From Brachypodius melanocephalos (taxonomy: Eukaryota > Chordata > Aves > Passeriformes > Pycnonotidae), in NCBI GenBank assembly GCA_013398615.1, contig VZSR01003805.1:2062638-2126637 (forward strand): 64,000 nucleotides of DNA. Reading direction: 5' to 3'. How positions within the stretch are numbered: the stretch's first letter is position 1; every line of letters starts with the position of its first letter. The translations under genes and the position numbers were made by a program. A model generated the notes under the pieces. The model ran no database searches. It was not told the origin of the DNA and was given only the letters and a program-made list of their open reading frames with translations. Shown here piece after piece: positions 12,901-24,900 of the stretch.

Positions 12901-15900
12901 TTAGCATTTTAAATTTACATTTAGAAATGGAAATGAGCACAGTTGGTTTTTATTTTTGTCAGATTTTAAAGTAGTTCATGAGATGTTATATAAACCATTT
13001 TAATAACACATAATTTAGAACGGTATGCAGCTATTTTATATTGTATTTCAGCTAGCATATTCAATATATGGTAATATTTGGCATGAATCTGCTTGTGTTA
13101 ATGGTGTTAAACATACTGATATATGGTTCCAGCCTTGCTCACTGTGTGGGCTGCTCTGGTTTTGATATTTGATAGTGAAGGCTACTTCCCCTCCTGGTCA
13201 ATGTGCAGTACGGTCCAGCTAAGCACGTGGAGCAGGGCTGACATTTTCCTAGCAGTGTCAGTCTGCTGACTTGGTCAGCTTTTTTAGTCAGATGGACTAC
13301 AGAAATAGTTACCAATGCAGCGATCCACCTCAGGCTTACCAGGTACCCTGTATGCTTTTCCTTTTAAAGTGACTGCACATGAAATCACCTCTTCACTGTG
13401 TCCTGGGAAAGGTGAGAGCAGAAGCAGGCTTCCAGTCCCCAAACAATTAATCACAACTGATTGTCCTGTTGCCCAGACTATGTTCATTCCTGAGTTGATT
13501 CTAGTAAAAACAGTCCCAGCAAGTAGAGTGCACCTAGGCTGTTTCCAGAGTCTCAGTCACAGGTTGGACATGAGATAGTATATGAAGAGATACAGCTGGA
13601 GCTTAAAGCTCCACAGACCTGTTCAATGTTCACCCAGTTCACAATTCATTTTATTTCCAGATGAGGCGATTTCTTACAGTGCTAAAGCCAATCTGAGTTA
13701 TATTCTAATAGGCAAATGGCATCATTTCTTTTAAATGGTATATTCACCTGAATAGCCAGAAACCAAATGTATTTTCCAGTATGTTTGTGTGGTGTATACA
13801 TTTAATGTATTTACCTGTCAAGACTCTCACAAATACAGCTGCCATTTATTGCATGATGATGAAATCTGTGTCAAGTCTCAAATAATATTTCTCTTCATCT
13901 AGAAGGCTTCCTGCATCAGGAAGGTTAAAAGAATATAGTGTTTTGCATGAAAAGCTATGTATTGGCACCTTTTTCCAAAAAAATTGGCACCAATTTTCTG
14001 CAAGAATTGAAAAAAAAATTGGATATAAAGAGCTGTATGTTAAATTCATGTTTATTAAAACTTCCAAAGCTGACAGTGGGCTTGTAATAGTTTTGTGTCC
14101 TGATTGAGATAATGTTATGGTATGTCTACCATTAATGTACCATTTTGGAAAATTTTAGAGAAAATAAATGTGCTCAGGAGTTTTGCCACGGCTCAGATGA
14201 GAATAGATTAAGGCTATTTACTGAGGAATCCTGGCTGCTGTCTGAAATTTCCATTAAATATGTCATTGATCTGATCAGGTTTTTTTAGTCTCATAGTTAC
14301 TGAGTGATTTGAAAAAGCTTTCTAAATAGTGAAATAGGAAAAGTGATGTATTATTCTTTAAAAATACTTTAGGACATCTGTACAGTTGTATCACATTTTA
14401 CTTTTCAAGTTTGCTTGACAGGGTCAGTGCTGCTTGCCCATTTAATAAAGCTGGACAGCATCCTAGTCAGCACCTGATTGGCCTCCGGAAAGCCGTGTAT
14501 CGATCCGTCAGAGCCAACTTCCGAGCTGCAAGACTGGCTACTCTGTACATGCTGAAAAAATATCCTTTCTGTAAAAACCCACCGGTTCAGGTAGTCTGTG
14601 GTGCCTACCTGCAGATGAGCCAATGTTTAGAGTCAGGATGTCTAGAAACATACAGTATCTAATTACATATCTAAACAAGGGAAAGAAAAGGTAGCTTAGT
14701 AAATTGGGGCTTGTGTTTAGTTTGGAACATCCTTAAAATACCCCTTTTTGTGCACTGTGCAGTGTGAAATAAGGTTCAGGGCACTGAAAAGATTGTATCA
14801 TTATTGACACCCATGCTTTTGGTGTGCTGATGATGTGTTTCAGAGCCCTTCAAGATTTTGTTTTATAATTCCTCTTAGCCCAAAATATCCTTTATACCAA
14901 AATATCCTCTTCTCTGATCAATACGGCCTTTCACTCGACATCCCTGTGTTGAAAGGTAAGTTGGTTTTCTCCTACCAAAATTAACTGCAGCAAATTAAGC
15001 TTTTATGTTAATGTATATCTCAAATATGTTAGAAGGACATCAGTCTGATGAGCTTGTGACAGAGAATTAAAAATTCTAGGTCAGAGCTTTATTCATGGTG
15101 ATAGAAATTGCATAAACTTGATATGTTATTCTCACTTCTATTCAGTAGAACTAGAAGTTCAGCAATATATGCTTATGACTAGTGTACCCTGTTTTAGTTA
15201 GATAGCTGCCTTCAGTGAGTACAGTTAAATAATTTTGCCCTAATTAAAATTTGTTCCCATGTAGAAGAGAAAATATGCAGTCATATTTTAGCCTTATACC
15301 AGGCAGTTGTGTCAAACTTGGTAGACCAGTAATTTAATGAGATGGGAAGTCATATTGCTTACATTGTGTGTGGAGGGACAGTTGGGTACTAGTGAAACAA
15401 CTTAGCATTTTCTTACACCATTCTTGCTCTGATTTGTTCATGTCAGCAAGAGTCTATTGCTCAAAACTACAGAACAAAATGCCATAGAAAAGAGTTTTAT
15501 CTTTTAATTCAGAATCTAAGGTTATAGCAGGATGCAGTGGCTGAAAGCCTGCACTAAAAATTAGGCACTTTGGGTTAAGTATTACAGGATGTCATGCAGA
15601 CCAGTTCAAAGCTCTCTGCATTGTCCTCCCTTGAATGGTGTGGTAACTCAGGCAGTGTTTCCCTTGGCATGCTAGCTTCTTAGGACTTGTGGGTCCTTCA
15701 TCATGGGAATCTGATGTAATTATATAAAAGCTGGATGGAGGAAATCTTGTAGCTTATGCTACTGGCTGATGTTAGTAATCTCATCCTCAGCTGATGCAGA
15801 ATGGTCTGATACTCCATGTCCCTTGAACTATTTTGATAGGTAGGACCTGGGCATTGGACCACTTAAACTTAAAAAGCTTGGATTTTGATGTGAGCTGATG

Positions 15901-18900
15901 TTCTTTGCTGTCAAGGCATAAATAGTGGGGTTTTTTTATTAGTGGTAAAACCAGACATTGGATAGTAATATTTTAAACGGAGTGGTATCTGACCCCATTA
16001 GAATGGAATGCATATAAAATGCATTCTATGTCTTTGAGATGCACTGAGCACAGGGAAATTTGCAAATTTCCTGTAGTAAATCTAGTTAAAACTTGTTCCT
16101 TCTCCTCTGTAAAGGTTTAGTTATTGCATCATAAACTGTTAGAAAAACACATAGCTTGAACTAGGGAGAGGAAAAGTTCATACAAGAAAACAAGTAAGCT
16201 AAACAAAAAGTAGTACCCTATTGAGATAATAAAAGCCTAAATTGCTGTGCTGAAAGGTCTGTGTAGTGACACTTGGGCACTTTCTAGTGCAATGTTTCTT
16301 CCTTGACCAGCCAGTTCATCACATGCTTAGTTCACCCCTGGTGAGCAGGTGAGAATTTTGTAGAAGAGCAGTTTCTACAGGGATCCTGTAGGGCCCTCCT
16401 GTTAGGTCTTTAGATGGGAATGTGCTTGTGAAGACTAAAGTATGAATGTGAAATTGTAACATACAGGGATACATTAGCATTCTTGTTTTCCTATAGGCAA
16501 ATAAGAGTGTCTAACCTGATAAGAGGTTAGGCATTCACAGTACAGGTATTTTATTCTGGATTTGAGAGTTTATTATTAAATAGCATTGCCTTCTCTTCTT
16601 TCAAGCTAATAAGGCATGTAAGTTAAACAGATGAATGAAATATTTTCACAGAGACACAGAAATATTTAACTAGTCTAAGATAATTAAGCTTTAGTATTTT
16701 GGCTTTACCAGAAGGCTTAAGGCTAAAAATACTACTAGATCAAAGTGCACTAAGGAAGTGTGTTCCTGTATGTAATGGTGTATATGTGTTTAAAGTTTCT
16801 AAATGTTTGATCCTTAGGAAACTAATGGGGGCATGGGATCAGTTCTCTGCTTTCATCTGTCAGATAGAAATGGGAGTGGAAGGGCTGCATAGAGGAGGGC
16901 AAGGCAGGAGGTGCAGAAGGCCACTGGGAATCCCTGGCTGAGACACAGTATGGGTAAGTGGCTCCTTGGTCAAACCTCACGTTGGAGATGTTGCCTGGAA
17001 TTTATTTTTAGCATGACTTAGGAATCCACGTGTCCAAACTGCTTTTTGTGGCGTTCATACTGTTGAAATGCCTGTTGCAGGAAAAGACTACCAAGGAGTA
17101 CAAGCAGCCTCTAAGATAAGTTGTCCTGAAGGGTTTTGACCTGACTTTTCAATTTCTGATGGAGTTACCATCCTCATCCTATGTGCTCCCTCTGCTGGGC
17201 ATGCTGTCAGGTTAATTTAGAGTAAGACACCATTTATGTGAGGCAGCTGCTGGTGACAAGAGTAATATTCTGATCCTGATTAATTTGCATTGCAGGGTTT
17301 TGTCTGAACACTTAATAGGTTTCTTCCTTTCCAGACATTAGGGATAAAAGAGGGAGAAATGTTGTTTTTTCCGGTCCTGGACACTTTGCTTTACTGTTTC
17401 CTGGGACACAGAGTATTACTTTTTCATACAATGTTTTTCTGCTTAACTGGTAAATGTCTCTTGAGTGAATCACTTTTGCAAGTTCAATCCTTTGAGAATT
17501 TAGCGTGTGGAAAATTTGGGTGTGAAAGTGAATGGAACTTGTAGCTTCCCCCCAAAAACACATTAGTCGAGCAAGAGAGAAGTGCTTCTAATTGGCTTTA
17601 TGTGCAAGAGATGAGAACATTTAGTTTCTAGATCAAACTATAAATGAAAAAACTATATTTTAAATTAAGATCATATTTTCATTAATGCTTTACAAATATA
17701 TATATTTCTGTGGAACAAATGTGATTTTGTATTTATGGCCAAAAGTACAAAATGACTGGGTAACTATCAAAAAACATGCAAAAATCTTGAACTGTTCCTC
17801 CCCAACCTGAGGTTAGCCTAAGATTAGTGCTCTTTTAAAATAAATGCTGCCTAGTCTATGAATTATTTTATCTGCCTTCTGGTATCAGTTATATTGGGCT
17901 TGCTTCCTACTTTTTAAGCATTTTTGAGGACTAGAAATATACATTTTCCTACTGAAATTTTAAATGTGCTGGATGGTGTTGATAGATATCAGTTTGCCAG
18001 TCATCCTCCCAAGATCACAATGTCTTTACAGCTATGTAATCAATAAAGTTAATGGTATGACAGTCAGGGAGCTCCTGTTCTTCACAGAGCTCTCTGAAAT
18101 GTCAAAGACCTTTTATTGTAAAGACCTCTGAGCAGTCCATCCACAGACAGACCTCTCAGAGAATTCACATCCTGAGTTTAGTCTGTAACACAGGCTACCT
18201 TTCAAACTTAAAATTGCACAGTTGTTCTCTTTCCTCTGTTAATTTCGGGTTTAAGATTGACATAAACTACCTCTTGGAAACTCAACATTTAAAAGTAAGC
18301 TGTTTCACTAACTCAAAAGGGATGCAGGGATTTTTCATCAATCTACTTTGTTTCTTTTTGTGTGTTTATATTTTGACATAGGTGTTTTGTCAGTGTCTTA
18401 TCTCTCATCCTTCTAAGAGCCTTTAAAACTTGTGCTTCAATAAGGATTGCAAAACTTTCAGTTAAACAGGATTCAGATGGATTTGGGATGAAAGTCTGTG
18501 CTTTCATAAAAATTGCCTGGAATAAGAAACCTTATCAAGCATTTCTTTCCTTTTCTGTGTGTTTAATGCAAAAGTGGCTTTGTTTACCACCTTAACTCCA
18601 GCCAAACTTACCCTCTGAACTCGGAGAGTGACAACGTGACCAGCTACATCTGTGTGGTCCCTTTCAAGGAGCTGGGTCTGGGGCTGAGTGAAGAGCAGGT
18701 CTCTGAAGAGGAGGCACACAACCTGACTGATGGCTTCAGCTTGCCTGCACTCAAGGTAAGCTCTCCTAGAAAGGCTTAATGCATCCATGTAAGCTCCTGG
18801 TGAAAATCTTTCTGTTGTCATGAAGTCCTGTGGCTTGTACATCCTAGCCTGTAGCAAGACACTGAATTGAGGGTAAGGTGTAATCAGTCAGGCTCTTATC

Positions 18901-21900
18901 ATGGGTTTCTACATTTATCAGCATTCATGTGATTTCTTTGTGCATGTCGAGAAAGAGAAGTTACTCAGTACAACATTAGGATTTTTTTCTGCAAATCATG
19001 GAAGTTCAAGTCAGTGTTGTGTAGTCAGCTTGATCAATCCCCTTAAACATGATTTTTTTGCTCTGATTTCACCTGATCCTAGCTGAAAAAAAAAATTTCT
19101 GGATTTATACTTTATTCTTTTTTATCTAATCTCTTGACATGAATAAAAAGAGAGACATCAGAAATCACAAATTAGTTGTGAATGCCAAAGGGAGTAGCTG
19201 CATTTAGTCACACTGAGGAGTAGAAATCATAAGCTTGGACACCTGCTGCTGTGGGCCAGTATGGTTTTTTGATCTTTGAAAAACTTTTAACTGAACAGAG
19301 TGACAACCATATAATGGCCTTTTTATCTATTTTGTCTTGAGATGTTAGGTATTTTTTATTTGCATGAGTCAATTGGAAGGAAGATCTAATTTGACTGCAA
19401 GCCTTCTATACTCTGATGGTCCTCTGCCAGGGCACTTCCCCTTTAGCCTTGTCTTTTTTAATGGAAAATTCCATTATTATATGACTTCTGTGTTTCTGTG
19501 GGGTTGGCTTTTGTTGCATTTTTTCCTCTTAATTGACTTCTTTTGTTCTGACAGTAAATGTTACCAGTAATAGTGATTACTAAGCTTTGAGGCTCTGCCT
19601 AAATAGTTGTAAACTAAGAGCTACAATAAATAGAAGCTTTGGGGATTTTTTTTTTCTTGCATGTTATTAGCTGAAGTTCTAATTGCAACCATGTAAGGCT
19701 GCTAATTTACCCACTTCTTTTTAAGTACAAGAAGCCAGTCAGAGGTGCCCAAGCTTGTAAGCTAAGCTTTTGTTTGCCTGCAATTTACAGTAATTTAACT
19801 GATCTCTCTTTTAGTTAAACTGGTTAGGATGCTTTCTGGGTACAGTTAAGCTCACAACAACTAGTAAATCTCAATTTATGGTAACTCATAACAGCCAGCA
19901 ATGTGGGCTGGGTGTGGTATAGCTGAACTAAGCTAAATTAATATACATCAGTCCTAAGCAGGATCCTGTGTAGGTATAACATACTTTGATATCCTTGGGA
20001 CATACTGGTGTGGTGAGCCTTGGAGGTATGTGCAGTCCTCTTCAGTTTTGGGGTTTTTTTCACTTTGAGAGAATTTGTCTTTATGTTAAAGTGCAGGACA
20101 TGCTAAGCTACATGACAAATGTAGCCTGTGTCTTTTGGTTACCTTGTCCTTGAAGTAAAGCAATTTAAAGAGTGAAAAATTTTCACTTAAGAAAAAAATA
20201 CCAGTTTAAGCTGAGGAGACCAGTTGAGTATTTTATGTGTCAGCAAAGATCATCAGTAGTTATCAGCAGGGCAAGTTGCTTGCAACCATAAATAAATACA
20301 TCTGAAATTTCCTTTTCTCTTATCATTGTGCCTTTTTTCAGGTAGGTTTTTGATTATTATTATCAGTTCCTGAAGTCCACTATTTCTGTGTGCTGCTTTT
20401 TTACTGCCTGTGATTTATGTCTGGTGGAAGGGATTGGTCTTCTCTTGTGCTTATTACAGCATGAACTTTTGAGTTTTAATCTAGGACACCACACGTGCAG
20501 GGACACTTGAGTGATAGCTGCCCATTTGTTTGCTTTGCATTTTTGCACCCAGCCAAGTCAGTCTTGCATGTGTGCCCCAAATTAATTTCATGTCATTCAC
20601 GTATTATTTTTTCTCATGAGCATCTTTTGTAAATTGAGATTTCTTTTTTCTTTTGGAATACTTTATCAGTTTGCATCCAAGCATTTTTGACATGATGAGT
20701 AAATGTTTTGTCTTCCTTGGTCTGGAATGCTTGCAAACAAGTTTCAGTCTGCACCTCATAATTACCTACAGCTGATCCCTTTTAATAAGGGCCATTATTG
20801 CAGAGAAAAGTATCATTTCCTTTTCATTTTAGACATAAAAGGTGCTGCTTTACTGTCATGGTCTACTGTGCAAACTTCTCTAAACTAAGAAAACAGTTCT
20901 TTTCACTTCATTGGAAGTAGAAGTTCTCAAGAAATTGAAATTTTGGGCTGCCTTGCTCCCAGATGGACTAGCCTCTTTAGTACCATATATAACATTGTGA
21001 ATCAATTAATTTCTTAAAAGCCTTTCCTGCCTTAGTGGTATTGGTGCAATTTCTTACTTTGGCTGAAAAAAAAATAAGTTAGCAGCTCAATTTTCTTCAG
21101 ATGTAGAATATTTTTTTGTTGAAGTACAGTGCAATTAGGATCATGTTTCAAGGCTGGGTGAGGGGCAATGCAGTAGTTATTAGATTGTAGAAATGACAGC
21201 TTGGCCTTATAAAGGGAAAAATGTCTTTGCTGCCGCTGGAATTTTGGCAGCCTTTTATGAGCTGCAGGGTACGTGGAGATTATAGCAAATAATGAAACTG
21301 GCCAATGGGAATATGAGGTTTTGGACTCTGACAACTTTCTGAGCATAATTGCATTTAATATCCTTCATCAAGGAATTAACAGTCACCTAAGGTTCACAAG
21401 ATCTGAACCTCGCAGGCTCTGGAATACCCTTTAAAAACAGTCAGCGGGTTTTTGCAGTTTTTCAAAGTTCCTGTTGCTGGCCAAGGAATGTTTTCCCATG
21501 GTGTATCTGTACATTTACTTTGGAAGCTGACTGCCTTCCCAGGTGCACAGAGCTGACCCTACCCTGTTTTGCAGGTCCTCTTTCAGCTCTGGGTAGGGCA
21601 GAGTTCAGAATTTTTCAGGAGGCTGGCGCTGCTGCTCTCCCCAGCCAACGCACCCCCCAAGGCCTTGGTGTCCCCGGAGCGGCTGCCCCACCACATCCTG
21701 TGCGATGTGACCCAGGGCCTGCCCCACACCCACGCCGCCTGCTTGGAGGAGCTCAAGAGGAGCTACGAGTTCTATCGCTACTTTGAGACCCAGCACCAGT
21801 CGGGCTTGGAATGGCCAGCCAGGAGCAAGCAGCAGTGCCGAGAGCTGAACAGTCTCCACACAGCGGTACGCAGCTTGCAGCTCCACCTCAAGGCGCTGCT

Positions 21901-24900
21901 CAATGAGTAAGTTCATGCAGAAGGCTTTGCACTTGAAGTTCTTTGGGTTATCAGCTTGTATCCCCAACTAAAAGCAGAAAAGGCACATACATACAGTGTT
22001 TGCAATCATAGCCAAATCTTTACACAGTATGGGCTCAAAGATCCTTGGTTTACTATGGAATCTGATATTTTTCCTGTGTGTTCTTTGAGTATCTGGTGAA
22101 AACTTGAAGATGAGCAGTGCACTAAGATTTTGCCTTGCTTTTGCCACTCCCTTATAAAAAATAAGACAACATAATTATCTTCCATTGATTTTTCAATATA
22201 TCAAATGCTTTATAAGACCATTCAGCTCATAGTAACTACCTTATAAATATTCTTAAAGATTTGTCACTGCCTTGGTGAAACACTTGAGACTGTCCTACTC
22301 CTTTAATCTTATATATAAGAATTACTGTAACAAGTGCAGGTAAGCACTGTATCTTGATGTAGAAAAAAAATTTTATTTTAAAATTTTGTGGCATCTTTGA
22401 GGAATTGACTGAGTTAGGTTCTTAAAACTTAAAGAAAATAACAGTATATTACATGAAATACTTGAAAGAATGGTGAAGTCAAATATTTGTTATTACTTAC
22501 TGTTGTTTGTCTCCTCATCACTTAGGGTAATAATTCTTGAGGATGAACTTGAAAAGCTTGTTAGCACTAAGGAGACACCTGAGTTGACAACAGAAGCCCA
22601 TCAGGTTCTGGAACAAAAACTAAAATTTATTCAGCCTCATATCCAGGCAAGCAACAGCTGCTGGGAAGAAGCCATTTCTCAGGTGGAAAAAATGGGTGGA
22701 AGAAGCCCAAATAAAAAAGGTAAATGTGAGAGATTGAGCAGCTAATGGGGTACACTTCAGAGATGAAACGGTCACATGAATCAATGACAATGTTCAGCCT
22801 GTGTATCAGAATTTTAGCTGCAGGTCTTACAACCATGCACTTTGTAAAACTGTGTCCTCATATCAGACTCTTTCACTGTGATGGCCTTGAAGCTTTTGTT
22901 TCAGCAAAAAATGCAAACATTTTAACTTAGTCTGTTAGACCTGCGGATTCCAATGGTTTGGAATTTTCAGATGTAGACTGATCATGGCTTTTTACCTTTG
23001 AGTGGTAAATCACCTATGAAGGGGCAGGATTTTAATGAATCACCCTCAAGATCTTCATTTATTTACTGCATTAAAATTATGCCATTAATTGAAATGATAA
23101 TGGCATTGTCATGGAACTTTCTTGACAATCACATTTCCTGGAACATTTTAAATCATGGGGGACATGCTGAGCATATAATACCCATTTACTTCCTCTCTTA
23201 AAGAGAGTGAGCTAATCTTTGGTGTTCATAAAAGTCTGAGTGAGCAGCATATCCCAGCATTTTGTTTGTTGTCCCTCTCCTTAGGGATCTGTGCTGCCCA
23301 TGGTGTTCTTGTGAAGCATAACCAGCTTAAATAACTGAAGTGAACTTAGGCTCTCCTGACATGGAATTGAACCTGTAACTTCTAATCTTTCTTTTTTCCA
23401 GGAGCATTTTTACTGTCCTAGGAAGGCACAGCCCAGCATCTGAAAAATGCTGGTAATGGAGACTGCACTAGGAAAATTGGGGGGGAACTTGAAGTATCAG
23501 CAAGTTACCTACAGAAATGCAAATCTGAAGTGCACTGTGCTCTTAATGATGTATGGGTGGAATATCCAGTAGATGGATAAATATTGCTGTATGCCTAGAG
23601 GCAGTCAGGCCACCCTTGCTCCTGCTTACATCAGAACTGGGAGCACTGAGAGACTTCTTGCAGGCTCTGTGCAGGTCCAGACATGGTATAAACAAACTCC
23701 TGTACTTTGCCTGGTAGTGCAGTCTTACAGCTTCCCCCTCAGTGCTGCATAAAACAGCCTGTGAGGATGTTAGATGTAGCCTGATACATTTGCATGTGCT
23801 GACCTGTTGTGTTTTGTTGATGCCCTCCATAACCTGCAGTTCCATTGATCTTTTTATTGCTTTCCTAAAAAGTTCTTTCTAGACTACACACCATAGTATT
23901 TTTAGTTATTTTAGTTTTATTTTTACTTTGTGTATAAATTTCACAGCAGGTCTTTTATTATAACTTGCTTCCTTTTAAAGTTCAGTACAAAAATAACCTT
24001 GTGTGTGATCTAGGAGGAAGGGATTGCGTGGGAAATAAAGAATAAAATAATCCTTCACTTTTGCCCACTGGCTTTCCTGGAAATATGCTGGGATTGAACT
24101 TCTATTTTGCAACAAGTTTACTGAACTACTCCACAGGAGCTACTTTAAATTATTTTGGTCATTGAACACTATTTTTATCTGACAAGATTTGACTTTTCCT
24201 GATATATTTCCAAGCCACCCGATTTTTTGTGAGTTGAACTTGTCAAGCTGTACATGAAATCAAGCTCAATTATTTTGCTGTCTTCCTACAAATTTTAACA
24301 GCTGGTCTGTCAGTCATGTTATGTAAATTACTTCAATAAATTGTCTCTATTTTTTTTTCAATACTTTCTGAAAACTCTGGGAGAAGATACCTTCCTGTTG
24401 AATTAATATAGCAGCTCAGCACAGCTTTTATGTTTATGCATTATTATCCAAAACTAAATCAATCTTTTGACAAGAGCTGTTTCAAGAACCCCCTGGACTT
24501 AGAGCATTGCGTCTAAGTGGATGCTGAGCACTTTTGCTGCAGTACATGTTTAGTTCAACTAACTAGTTCAGCCAGTAGAACATCTCTATAAAGAGGTGAG
24601 TCCCCTTCAAAAAGCAGTACATGCTTTTTGCCCTGAATCTTTATATGTCAGAGCTGGTTTCTTACAGGTAACAGCCAAAGCATAGCCTTTCAGACTGAAC
24701 ATTCACACCCTCCTGTTAACCTGTCGTTGGTGGTGACACCAGCATGTATCTTATATTTTAACATATGGTTCCTTTGGGGAATGCAGTTTGGCTTCTTCCT
24801 TTACATGATTTGGTGTATTTCTAGAATTAGTGCCTTTACTCACTGATCCTGTCAGGTACAGAGCAGAGCCTCAGAACAAGTGAGGCTTTAGCACACTGAA

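Larger units (their letters stand above)
9019..14421 (+). other. VEZT: VEZT intron between exons C and D
   Basis: GT-AG intron of 5,403 bases, the longest in the window. It contains two CR1 3' ends on the plus strand (about 11350-11421 and 12160-12453), an 11-base perfect inverted repeat at 12515-12540, and an open frame of 120 codons (10222-10584) that lacks an ATG at its upstream end and resembles no family I know. Confidence 0.85.
14560..18607 (+). other. VEZT: VEZT intron of the U12 (AT-AC) class
   Basis: This 4,048-base intron starts ATATCCTTT (14560-14568), the complete U12 donor consensus, and ends in AC (18606-18607). CCTTAAC at 18590-18596 (8 of 10 bases of the extended branch consensus TTCCTTAACT) places the branch adenosine about 12 bases before the 3' end, inside the narrow window known for U12 introns. 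There is no polypyrimidine tract next to the 3' end, also typical of this class. The junction restores LKNYPLN as in human vezatin. Inside are an open, exon-like 77-base segment at 14879-14955 and a second ATATCCTTT at 14885. Otherwise only AT-rich sequence was recognised. Confidence 0.92.

Noticed and set aside
14571..18601. A GT-AG version of the intron after VEZT exon D
   Set aside because: It yields a stop codon within six codons and destroys conserved vezatin residues, whereas the AT-AC ends fit exactly.
21605..21967. A 120-codon minus-strand open frame opposite VEZT exon F
   Set aside because: It is the shadow of a GC-rich coding exon on the other strand.
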